Assembly: GCA_913057175.1 (NCBI GenBank)
Contig: CAJXNP010000008.1
Span: 1 to 64,000, forward strand
DNA from: an uncultured Cytophagales bacterium
Lineage (GTDB): Bacteria > Bacteroidota > Bacteroidia > Cytophagales > Cyclobacteriaceae
Direction: 5' to 3'
Length of the DNA: 64,000 nt
Every line of letters starts with the position of its first letter. Within the stretch, counting starts at the first letter, position 1. The notes under the pieces are model-generated. The model worked only from the letters and a program-made list of their open reading frames with translations. It searched no databases and was not told where the DNA came from. The translations under genes were made by a program, and so were the position numbers. Of the stretch, positions 8,620-16,655 are shown piece by piece.

Positions 8620-11600
8620 ATGAAGTACATTTACCTTAAAAAATTTTTTGTACTTGCAATTGTAATTTTTTTTGTAGAAAATTTTTCTTTTGCAAAGCCC
8701 CCTCTGATTGGTATCCTCATTAATGATGGAGCAAAATACAGCAATTCAAGGGATGTGGTGGTAAAAATCAAGTCGCTGAAAAATGCAGCAAACCTCATGG
8801 ATGCCATGCAGATCGGTGTGAGTGAAAACCTGTCAGACGCGGAATGGCAGCCCTATTCTGAAAATTCCATCAACCTTCAATTGACCCATGGTGATGGCGA
8901 AAAAATCGTTTTTGTCAGACTAAAAGACAAAGCAGGAAATATCTCTCCTATTGAAAAAGGTAGAATAATCCTTGATACCACTCCTCCACAGGAAGCCGAA
9001 CTTTTCATAAATAAAGGTGAAAAGTTTACCAACGATAATACAGGGAGAGTGCAGCTGCAATGCAAAGGAGAAGATGCTGCTTTCTGGCAAATCAGCAATA
9101 CAAATAACTTCAACGATGTCTGGGAAACCATTTCCCAAAATAAGCCCTGGACCATCGAACTAAGATCTGGCGATGGAGAAAAGACGGTTTATGCCCGGTT
9201 TAAAGATGCAGCCGGAAATATCTCAGACGTTCAGAGCAAAATCATCACACTCGATACCAAGCCTCCTGCAAATGAAGAAATATTGATCAATACAGGCGAA
9301 AAATACATCAAAAATCCCAATGTGAAGTTGAAAGTAAAGGCCGACGGTGCAAACATCGTAAGAATTGTAGATCGAAATGGTGGAAATAATTACGATTTTG
9401 AACCGGAGAAAGATGGGTTCATGACAATCGACTGGAAATTTGACACCCTGCAGGGAAAGAAAATTGTGAAAGCCTATTTCATGGATGCAGCCCAAAATAA
9501 AACAAACAACGGAGTGGAAGCCAGCATCATTTATGACACCCATGGTCCGGCCACACCTAAACTGATGATAAATGAAGGAAGCAAATACTCAAATGATCCC
9601 AATGGGTTAGTCAGCCTCCAAATTTATCCAAGAGAAAAAGAAAGTAATCTTACCATGTCAATCTCCAATTCCGAGTCTTTCAAAAATGCCTCAGAGCAAA
9701 ATTTTACTGCTACTGTTGAAGACTGGAAAATTGATAACCAGGAAGATGGTTTGAAATATGTCTATTTAAGATTAATCGATGAAGCTGGTAATTATTCCGA
9801 AATTGTCAGCGCTTCTATCAGCCTTGACAGAAAACCACCTGTGATCAATGGTTTTGTCCTAAATGAAGGGATTGAATTCGTGATCAATCCACGGGTAAAC
9901 ATTCAGATTGATGCCGAAGATGCTGTGATGATGCAGATAAGTAATAACCCCAACTTCCCATCGACCTCCGAGTGGGAAAAATTCAATCCTTTAAAAATTG
10001 ATTGGAGGATCATTCCGGGAGACGGTGAAAAAATTGTTTACGGGCGATTCCGGGATGAAGCTGGAAATATTTCAGAAATATATTCTGATAAAATCATTCT
10101 TGATACTCGCCCACCACTTGCTAAAGCGATGATTGAAAATGGAAAAAAATATTGTAATGATCCGGATGGAAGGGTAACACTTCAACTTGCTTTCGAAGGT
10201 GATGATGCCATGGGAATGCAGGTATCAAACACATCCGATTTTACGGACGTTAAACTCATTCCGGTTGAAACGGAAATTCCAAACTGGAAACTGGAAGGTG
10301 AGGATGGATTAAAAACTGTCTATTTCCGGATAAAAGACAAAGCCGGTAATTTTTCAAATATTTTTACCTCTAAAATCATTCTCGATAGAAACCCTCCTGA
10401 AAATTACTCCATAGCCATTAACAATGGGGATGAATGGCTGACAAATCCTTCAAAAAAGGTCGCATTATCATTGACTGCTACTGAAGCATACAAAATGAAA
10501 ATCGGTAATGAACCAGATCTTTCGGGAGAGCAATGGATCCCTTATAAAACTGCAACTAGCTGGACCCTCATAGGTGAGGAAGGTGAACATACCATTTATG
10601 CCGTATTTGCTGATGAAGTGGGCAATGAAACACCAGTTATCCAGGCATCCATTCGATCGGATTTTTCACCACCAAAAGTGAATGGCTTTTCTGTAAATAA
10701 TGATGAGAAGTTTACCAATGATCCACAAAAAAGCGTCACCCTTACCATTGACGTAGAAGATGCCACAACTATGGCAATCGCCAACAACCCAATTTCCGAA
10801 TCTACAAACTGGGAACCTGTAGTAAAAGAGAAAGAGTGGATCCTGAGTAATGAGGATGGTCCAAAGACTGTCTATGCGCGCTTCAGGGATGAAGCGGGAA
10901 ATGTAACTGCCGAACAACATGGTCGAATAATCCTGGACAGAGTTCCACCTGTAGAATGTGAAATTGCCATTAACAAGAATGCAGAATGGATGACCGCCAA
11001 AGATGGAAAGGTTACTCTTTTTCTGAAAGCTAGCGGTGCAACAGAAATGAAAGTCAGCAACACTCCATACTTTAGTAGCAAAGAATGGGAAACCTACTCT
11101 GCCATTAAAGATAGCTGGCAAATTAATACGAAATCATCAAATGCAATGGTTTATGCAAAATTCAGAGATGAGGCAGGAAATGAGTCCGAAGTTGTAAGCA
11201 CATCTATCAACGTGGATGTTTTACCTCCTCAAAACCCTAAGATTGTCATTAACAAAGGAGAAAAATACCTGACTGGCGATGACAAAAAACTTACCATTGC
11301 AATTAGCGTTGAAGGTGCAAAATTTATGAGAATAGGATTTGAAAATTCCTTCCGTGGAGTAGAATGGGAACCCGTCGCGGGCTTTAAAGAACTTGTTATG
11401 CCGGAAGGCGATGGAGAAAAAGAAATATACACCCAGTTCAAAGATCAGGCTGAAAATCTATCAGAAATAGTAAGTTCTAACATTATTGTAGATACCAATC
11501 CTCCTAAGCTCAAAACTTTTTTAATCGATAATGGAGCAGAATGGACAAATAATAAAGATAAAAAAGTTACCTTGACAATTGATGCAGAAGACGCCTTCGA

Positions 11601-11784
11601 AATGAGAGTAGATCACGATCCGGCATTTACAAATTCGAAATGGCAAAAGTTTTCAAATAAGGTTGAAGATTTCACCTTGTCAGGCGATGATGGAGAAAAA
11701 ACTGTATTTATCCTTTTGAAAGACGAAGCTGGAAATGTCACCAATCAAAACTCTGCTAAAATAAATTTAAAGCGATCATTTTGA
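8620..11784 (+). CDS. Exported protein of eleven Ig-like repeats
   Basis: 1054 residues with a signal peptide (KKFFVLAIVIFFVENFSFAK). The rest is eleven units of about 92 residues, each with a conserved strand pair such as DGEKTVYARFKDAAGNIS followed by IILDxxPP and then xINxGxKYxxxPxxxVxL. Variants of the core occur in all eleven units (for example GDGEKIVYGRFRDEAGNIS and EDGPKTVYARFRDEAGNVT). The pattern resembles bacterial Ig-like/FN3-type repeats of surface proteins. There is no C-terminal sorting domain of type A or B, no lipobox and no enzymatic domain; the protein ends soon after the eleventh unit (KINLKRSF). It may be a periplasmic or secreted stalk linked to the surface block upstream. 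Function not recognised. Confidence 0.8.
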   Translation: MKYIYLKKFFVLAIVIFFVENFSFAKPPLIGILINDGAKYSNSRDVVVKIKSLKNAANLMDAMQIGVSENLSDAEWQPYSENSINLQLTHGDGEKIVFVRLKDKAGNISPIEKGRIILDTTPPQEAELFINKGEKFTNDNTGRVQLQCKGEDAAFWQISNTNNFNDVWETISQNKPWTIELRSGDGEKTVYARFKDAAGNISDVQSKIITLDTKPPANEEILINTGEKYIKNPNVKLKVKADGANIVRIVDRNGGNNYDFEPEKDGFMTIDWKFDTLQGKKIVKAYFMDAAQNKTNNGVEASIIYDTHGPATPKLMINEGSKYSNDPNGLVSLQIYPREKESNLTMSISNSESFKNASEQNFTATVEDWKIDNQEDGLKYVYLRLIDEAGNYSEIVSASISLDRKPPVINGFVLNEGIEFVINPRVNIQIDAEDAVMMQISNNPNFPSTSEWEKFNPLKIDWRIIPGDGEKIVYGRFRDEAGNISEIYSDKIILDTRPPLAKAMIENGKKYCNDPDGRVTLQLAFEGDDAMGMQVSNTSDFTDVKLIPVETEIPNWKLEGEDGLKTVYFRIKDKAGNFSNIFTSKIILDRNPPENYSIAINNGDEWLTNPSKKVALSLTATEAYKMKIGNEPDLSGEQWIPYKTATSWTLIGEEGEHTIYAVFADEVGNETPVIQASIRSDFSPPKVNGFSVNNDEKFTNDPQKSVTLTIDVEDATTMAIANNPISESTNWEPVVKEKEWILSNEDGPKTVYARFRDEAGNVTAEQHGRIILDRVPPVECEIAINKNAEWMTAKDGKVTLFLKASGATEMKVSNTPYFSSKEWETYSAIKDSWQINTKSSNAMVYAKFRDEAGNESEVVSTSINVDVLPPQNPKIVINKGEKYLTGDDKKLTIAISVEGAKFMRIGFENSFRGVEWEPVAGFKELVMPEGDGEKEIYTQFKDQAENLSEIVSSNIIVDTNPPKLKTFLIDNGAEWTNNKDKKVTLTIDAEDAFEMRVDHDPAFTNSKWQKFSNKVEDFTLSGDDGEKTVFILLKDEAGNVTNQNSAKINLKRSF

Positions 11785-11790
11785 TTTTCT

Positions 11791-12363
11791 ATGAACATAG
11801 GAATTTTGGTATTTGACGATGTGGAAGTCCTTGATTTTTGCGGACCTCTCGAGACTTTTAGTGTCGTCAATGACGTCAGCGATACCAAATCCAATGTTTT
11901 CACCATCTCCAAACGGAAAAATCCTGTCCAGGCAAGAAGCAACCTCATTGTTAAATCCAACTACTCTATCAAAGACCATCCTGCACTTGACATTTTGATC
12001 ATTCCGGGAGGAAATGGAGCAAGAAAAATTTTTAACGATGAAGAAATATTAAAATGGATCTATATTCAATATGGCAGGGTAAAATACCTTCTGAGTGTCT
12101 GCACGGGTGCTCTTATCCTGGCAAAACTGGGCTTGCTGTTAAACAAAAAGGCGACCACACATCACACATGTTTCCATTTACTTGAAGAAATTGATCCAAC
12201 GATTGAGATCGTCAGAGATCAGCGGTTTGTAGATGAAGATAAAATTGTAACTTCGGGCGGAATCAGCGCCGGTATTGACATGTCATTCTTCATGATCGAA
12301 AAAATCTGGGGAGAAGACCTGGCAAAAGCAGTCGCCAAAGAAATGGAGTACTACATTAGTTGA
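11791..12363 (+). CDS. DJ-1/PfpI family protein (isonitrile-hydratase-like)
   Basis: 190 residues, cytoplasmic. The N-terminus MNIGILVFDDVEVLDFCGP is the start of the glutamine-amidotransferase-like DJ-1/PfpI fold with the conserved acidic loop, and SVCTGALILAK carries the nucleophile-elbow cysteine at residue 104. THHTCFHLLEE and TSGGISAGIDMSFFMIE match the class often annotated as isonitrile hydratase or as the sensor half of GlxA-type AraC regulators. No DNA-binding domain is attached. It starts 6 bp after the preceding stop and lies 7 bp before murB. The substrate cannot be read from the sequence; isonitrile hydratase or glyoxalase III-like activity are both possible. Confidence 0.8.
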   Translation: MNIGILVFDDVEVLDFCGPLETFSVVNDVSDTKSNVFTISKRKNPVQARSNLIVKSNYSIKDHPALDILIIPGGNGARKIFNDEEILKWIYIQYGRVKYLLSVCTGALILAKLGLLLNKKATTHHTCFHLLEEIDPTIEIVRDQRFVDEDKIVTSGGISAGIDMSFFMIEKIWGEDLAKAVAKEMEYYIS

Positions 12364-12370
12364 TTTTTTA

Positions 12371-13387
12371 ATGCAGGTTTTAGAAAACTATCCTCTTAAA
12401 TCGCTCAATACTTTTCATATAAATGCCAAAGCCAAATTCTTTTTAGAATTAAGGACGATGGACGACCTGTTAATTTTAAAAGATCTTGACCTTTTCAAAA
12501 ATGAAAAGGCGCTAATTCTGGGTGGCGGCAGCAACATATTATTCAAATCTGACTTCGACGGACTGATTATCAAAAACAACATTAAAGGTATTGAAGTGAT
12601 CAATGAAACCCCTGAAGATGTGCTGATCCGTTTCGGATCGGGAGAGAATTGGCATCAAATGGTTCTTCATACAATTAAAAATGGGTGGTTTGGGATCGAA
12701 AATTTATCACTCATCCCGGGAACCGTGGGAGCTGCTCCCATCCAGAATATCGGTGCTTATGGTACAGAATTGAAAGATGTATTCCATAAATTAACAGCAG
12801 TAAATCTTCAATCATTTGAATCAAAAACATTCAAAAATGATCAATGCCAATTCGGATATCGCAACTCCATTTTCAAAACAAAACTAAAGAATAAGGCATT
12901 CATTGCCTCGGTAACCCTTAAACTCTCTAAAGTCCCAAGAGCGAATATTCAATATCGCGCGTTGAAAGAATACCTGGAAACAAATAAAATTCAAGAGGTT
13001 CATCCCAAGGTGATTAGTGATGCTGTAATTGCCATCAGAAAAAGCAAACTCCCGGATCCGGAAGAGAATGGAAATGGAGGTAGCTTTTTCAAAAACCCGG
13101 TCATCCCTTCTGAAGAATTTTATAAACTTCAAGCCCGTTTTCCCGATATTCCTTCTTTTCCTGATGATAAAAACATGATCAAAGTGCCTGCCGCCTATTT
13201 AATCCAGGAATGCGGATGGAAAGGGTATCGATTAAACGATGCTGGTGTTCACCAGAAACAACCGCTTGTCTTGGTGAATTACGGACATGCAAACGGCTCA
13301 GAAATTGTAAACCTTGCCGGGAAAATTCAACAATCAGTACAGGAAAAGTTTCATATAAGATTAGAACCAGAAGTCAACATAATTTGA
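12371..13387 (+). CDS. murB: UDP-N-acetylenolpyruvoylglucosamine reductase
   Basis: 338 residues, the length of E. coli-type (type I) MurB. MurB reduces UDP-GlcNAc-enolpyruvate to UDP-MurNAc with NADPH and FAD in the cytoplasm, the second committed step of peptidoglycan synthesis. Visible motifs: LILGGGSNILF (FAD pyrophosphate loop), LSLIPGTVGAAPIQNIGAYG (second FAD motif), GYRNSIFK, and NGGSFFKNPV with the catalytic serine. The C-terminus has the glutamate of type I enzymes (IRLEPEVNII). The ATG at 12371 lies 7 bp after the DJ-1/PfpI stop, so the two genes are probably co-transcribed. Confidence 0.95.
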   Translation: MQVLENYPLKSLNTFHINAKAKFFLELRTMDDLLILKDLDLFKNEKALILGGGSNILFKSDFDGLIIKNNIKGIEVINETPEDVLIRFGSGENWHQMVLHTIKNGWFGIENLSLIPGTVGAAPIQNIGAYGTELKDVFHKLTAVNLQSFESKTFKNDQCQFGYRNSIFKTKLKNKAFIASVTLKLSKVPRANIQYRALKEYLETNKIQEVHPKVISDAVIAIRKSKLPDPEENGNGGSFFKNPVIPSEEFYKLQARFPDIPSFPDDKNMIKVPAAYLIQECGWKGYRLNDAGVHQKQPLVLVNYGHANGSEIVNLAGKIQQSVQEKFHIRLEPEVNII

Positions 13388-13481
13388 CAATGAAATAATT
13401 GCGCCCTCTAATATTCGTAAGAATCCTTAAATTGTCATCAAACAAATTTTAATTAGCGATTTAAGCACTAAATTTTATTCC

Positions 13482-14036
13482 ATGAAATATTTACTATCAA
13501 CTGCATTTACAATAATACTTTTTGTTGGTATTTCAGTAAAATCCTATGCCCAGGAAGCATTGAAACCACGATTGAGTCCAATGTACATGGCAACGGTTAA
13601 ATACGAAGATTCCGTTAAAAATAAATCTACCTATGTAAAAGTCACCTACTGCAGACCACATTTAAAAGACCGTGAATTATTTGTTGACCTGGCTCCGTTT
13701 GGAGAAGTTTGGCGAACAGGAGCAAACGAAGCAACGGAAATCACATTTACTAACGACGTAAAGGTGGCAGGAAACAAGTTAAAAGCCGGGACCTACACGA
13801 TCTTTACAATTCCTGAAAAGGACAAGTGGACAGTTATTTTTAATTCTGAATTAGGCCAATGGGGAGCATATTCCTATGATTCTAAAAAGAATGTGCTTGA
13901 AATAAACGCAAAGGTCGGGGAATTGCAAGAAACTTATGAGCCTTTTACTATTGAATTCCAACTAAATGACAATGTAGCCGACATGGTGTTTATGTGGGGA
14001 AACACTAAAGCTTCATTCCCAATCGAATTTAAATAG
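13482..14036 (+). CDS. DUF2911 exported protein
   Basis: 184 residues with a signal peptide (MKYLLSTAFTIILFVGISVKSYAQ). The body matches DUF2911: VKVTYCRPHLKDRELF, PFGEVWRTGANEATEITF, LKAGTYTIFTIP, WTVIFNSELGQWGAYSY. The domain is very common in Bacteroidota, periplasmic or surface-exposed, and has no established function. The gene stands alone with 94 bp in front and a 379-bp AT-rich gap behind. Confidence 0.88.
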   Translation: MKYLLSTAFTIILFVGISVKSYAQEALKPRLSPMYMATVKYEDSVKNKSTYVKVTYCRPHLKDRELFVDLAPFGEVWRTGANEATEITFTNDVKVAGNKLKAGTYTIFTIPEKDKWTVIFNSELGQWGAYSYDSKKNVLEINAKVGELQETYEPFTIEFQLNDNVADMVFMWGNTKASFPIEFK

Positions 14037-14415
14037 AGCGTTTACATGGTATAAATAATATAAAAAAGAATTGTAAATCAGTAATCCTTGTTTTCAATGT
14101 TAAGTTTATGTTACCATAATGTTAACAAATTGTTAATTTTTAAATTTTTATATATTTTCCTTCCGGTTTAAAAATCAGGGTGACTTTAAAAAAATCTTGT
14201 GGTTAAAAGATCTGGGTAGGTATTAAAAACATCCACTTTTGATTAATTTTTGAATTTCAGATTATTTCCGGTTTTGAAAGAACCGTTTAATCTCGGAACT
14301 TGAAAATCCAAAAATCAATCTATAAACTACTCACAATCATTTAGTTATGTACAATATTCGTTTTTTTTCGTTACTTACTGTAGTAATCATGTTAGACTTT
14401 TAAAACTTAACAGCT
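14037..14415 (+). other. Long AT-rich intergenic region before the CsbD-like gene
   Basis: No gene was found in these 379 bases. They contain a perfect inverted repeat TTAACA-AAT-TGTTAA at 14122-14136, operator-sized, and a short hairpin CGGTT...AACCG at 14269-14285. The length suggests a long leader or several regulatory sites for the small stress-type gene at 14416. No exact TAnnTTTG box was found near that start. Confidence 0.45.
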
Positions 14416-14631
14416 ATGGTACGTGAATTAAATGTGAACAAGAAAAATGAGTTGAAATTGGAGATGAAGAACCAGTTTCCGAACCTAACAGACGAAAATC
14501 TGAAAGATCTTGACACTTCTTATGAAAAATTTATAAACAACATTTCTCTTAACACACAAATGAGCAAAGAGGAAGTTGAAAAATTAGTGGCAAATAAAAT
14601 AGAATACATTAATTCAAAACACTTGATTTAG
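14416..14631 (+). CDS. Small CsbD/YjbJ-like stress protein
   Basis: 71 residues, highly charged and predicted helical: KNELKLEMKNQFPNLTDENL followed by DLDTSYEKFINNIS and MSKEEVEKLVANKIEYI. The layout (N-terminal amphipathic helix, NLTDENL turn, second helix, SKEEVEKL) follows the CsbD/YjbJ pattern of 60-70-residue proteins that rise under general stress, although the first-helix Trp usual in that family is absent. It is a single-gene unit: a 379-bp gap in front and a strong hairpin terminator 47 bp behind. Family assignment is by pattern only. Confidence 0.65.
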   Translation: MVRELNVNKKNELKLEMKNQFPNLTDENLKDLDTSYEKFINNISLNTQMSKEEVEKLVANKIEYINSKHLI

Positions 14632-14677
14632 GGTTTTATTAGGTCATAAAATTCTATTAATTAGTTTTTCCAAACTT

Positions 14678-14703
14678 AAAGGCATCAAATTATTGATGCC
14701 TTT
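14678..14703 (+). terminator. Intrinsic terminator of the CsbD-like gene
   Basis: Perfect 11-bp stem AAAGGCATCAA / TTGATGCCTTT with a 4-base loop ATTA, followed by ATTATTTTTG. It lies between the stop at 14631 and the ABC-F start at 14732, so it ends the small-gene transcript. Confidence 0.88.
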
Positions 14704-14731
14704 ATTATTTTTGCCTGCCTAAAGAAAATTT

Positions 14732-16633
14732 ATGCTTTCCATCAGTAACTTATCTTATTTCATCGGAGACAGACCGATTTACGACGAAGCTTCGCTACAT
14801 ATAAAACCCAAGGATAAGATAGGACTTATTGGGCTTAACGGGACAGGTAAAACCACGCTTTTGCGAATCATTAATGGTGAATATTCCATTGATGGGGGGA
14901 CCGTTAGCAAAAGCAACGATTGTTCCATTGGGTACCTGAACCAGGATCTTTTATCATTTCAAAGTGAAGAAAGCATCGTTGCCGTGGCCATGCAGGCATT
15001 TAAGGAGGCCCAGGAACTGGAGATCAAAATCGAAAAAGTTCTCAAGCGCCTCGAAACAGAATATAGCGAGGATCTCGTCAACCAACTGGCTAAAATGCAG
15101 GAAAAATACGAAACGATCGGTGGATACAGCCTGCAATCAAAAGCGGAAGAAATCCTGGAAGGAATTGGATTCAGTACGGAAGATCTGCATCGGCCTTTGA
15201 AGGAATTTTCAGGAGGATGGCGCATGAGGGTCATGCTGGCAAAATTGCTATTGGAAAGTCCTTCCCTCCTGATGCTGGACGAACCAACCAACCACCTCGA
15301 CCTTCCTTCCATTCAATGGATCGAAACCTATTTGAAAAATTACGAGGGAGCGGTGATCATCGTATCGCACGACCGGAAATTCCTGGATAATACTGCATCA
15401 AAAATTGTAGAGGTTTCTGGTTTCAAACTGAATGTTTACGAAGGAAATTATTCATTTTACCTGGAGGAAAAAGAGTTGAGGTCAGAAATCCAGAAGAACG
15501 CATTTGAAAACCAGCAGCAGAAAATACGACAGACGGAGCGTTTTATCGAACGCTTCAGGGCAAAATCAACCAAAGCCCGACAGGTCCAGTCAAGGATCAA
15601 GGCATTGGAAAGAATGGACATGGTCGAAGATGTTGTAGATAGCCAGGCTGCCGTAAGCTTTAAATTTAATTTCACGCAGCAATCGGGAAGGCATGTGCTA
15701 AGGATGGAAAATATCAGCAAATCATATGATGACATCAAAATCCTTGAAAAAACCAATGCCCACATCGAGAGAGGAGACAAAATAGCCCTGATCGGTGCCA
15801 ATGGAAAAGGAAAATCGACGTTGCTGAGAATCATCGCCGGCACTGAACCATTTGAAGGAAAAAGCCTGATCGGACATAATGTTATTCAATCTTTCTACGC
15901 CCAACACCAGATAGAAGCTTTAAATCTCGAAAATGATCTTCTGGATGAGCTAAAACTCGAGGGAACAAGTAAAACGGAGCAGGAATTGCGAACCATTCTC
16001 GGTTGCTTTTTATTCCACAACGACGATGTTTTCAAAAAAATAAAAGTTCTGTCAGGAGGAGAAAAATCCAGGGTTGCCCTTTCCAAAACATTGATATCCA
16101 ATTCTAACTTCCTGCTACTGGACGAACCGACCAACCACCTCGATATACAATCTGTCAATATCCTCATCCAGGCCCTTCAACAATACAAGGGAACTTTTGT
16201 TGTGGTATCGCACGACCGGTATTTCATTTCTCAAATTGCGAATAAGATCTGGTATATCCAGGACCATGAAATCAAGGAATATCCCGGAACATACGAAGAG
16301 TATGAGCTATGGAGGGAAAGGAATGATATCAAAGAAGAAAAACCAGAACCTAAAAAGGAGAAACCTGCCAAAACAGAACCCACACAAACTTCCAGTAATT
16401 CTGACATAGAATTAAAACAAATTCAAAAACTGATATCTGAAATTGAGGATGAAATAGAAAAACTCGAATCTCTGAAAACTCAACAAGAAGAAAAATTGGC
16501 GTTGCCGGAAGTTTTCGGTAATCCTGACAAATTACAGGAAGAAACTTCTGCATACGAAAAGATCAAATCCGACCTGAACCAAAAAAACAAGGAATGGGAA
16601 GATCTTGCAGAAAAAATTGATTCCCTTCAATAA
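14732..16633 (+). CDS. ABC-F family ATPase (Uup/YdiF-like)
   Basis: 633 residues, soluble, with two ABC cassettes and no membrane segments. Cassette 1: GLNGTGKTT (Walker A, residues 34-42), FSGGWRMRVMLAKLL (signature), LLMLDEPTNHLD (Walker B). Cassette 2: GANGKGKST, LSGGEKSRVALSKTL, LLLDEPTNHLD. The linker between them is charged and rich in Gln and Arg (QQQKIRQTERFIERFRAKST), as in ABC-F proteins that reach into the ribosomal E site. The C-terminal 100 residues form a coiled coil (ABC-tran CTD type) as in Uup. Family role: rescue of stalled ribosomes or DNA-linked roles (Uup). No resistance context is present, so a housekeeping role is more likely than antibiotic protection. Confidence 0.9.
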   Translation: MLSISNLSYFIGDRPIYDEASLHIKPKDKIGLIGLNGTGKTTLLRIINGEYSIDGGTVSKSNDCSIGYLNQDLLSFQSEESIVAVAMQAFKEAQELEIKIEKVLKRLETEYSEDLVNQLAKMQEKYETIGGYSLQSKAEEILEGIGFSTEDLHRPLKEFSGGWRMRVMLAKLLLESPSLLMLDEPTNHLDLPSIQWIETYLKNYEGAVIIVSHDRKFLDNTASKIVEVSGFKLNVYEGNYSFYLEEKELRSEIQKNAFENQQQKIRQTERFIERFRAKSTKARQVQSRIKALERMDMVEDVVDSQAAVSFKFNFTQQSGRHVLRMENISKSYDDIKILEKTNAHIERGDKIALIGANGKGKSTLLRIIAGTEPFEGKSLIGHNVIQSFYAQHQIEALNLENDLLDELKLEGTSKTEQELRTILGCFLFHNDDVFKKIKVLSGGEKSRVALSKTLISNSNFLLLDEPTNHLDIQSVNILIQALQQYKGTFVVVSHDRYFISQIANKIWYIQDHEIKEYPGTYEEYELWRERNDIKEEKPEPKKEKPAKTEPTQTSSNSDIELKQIQKLISEIEDEIEKLESLKTQQEEKLALPEVFGNPDKLQEETSAYEKIKSDLNQKNKEWEDLAEKIDSLQ

Positions 16634-16655
16634 CCAATACCCTAAAATGTCTTAG

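Noticed and set aside
14732-16633. ABC transporter ATPase subunit
   Set aside because: Two cassettes in one soluble chain, a charged linker and a coiled-coil end identify ABC-F. No permease gene is adjacent.
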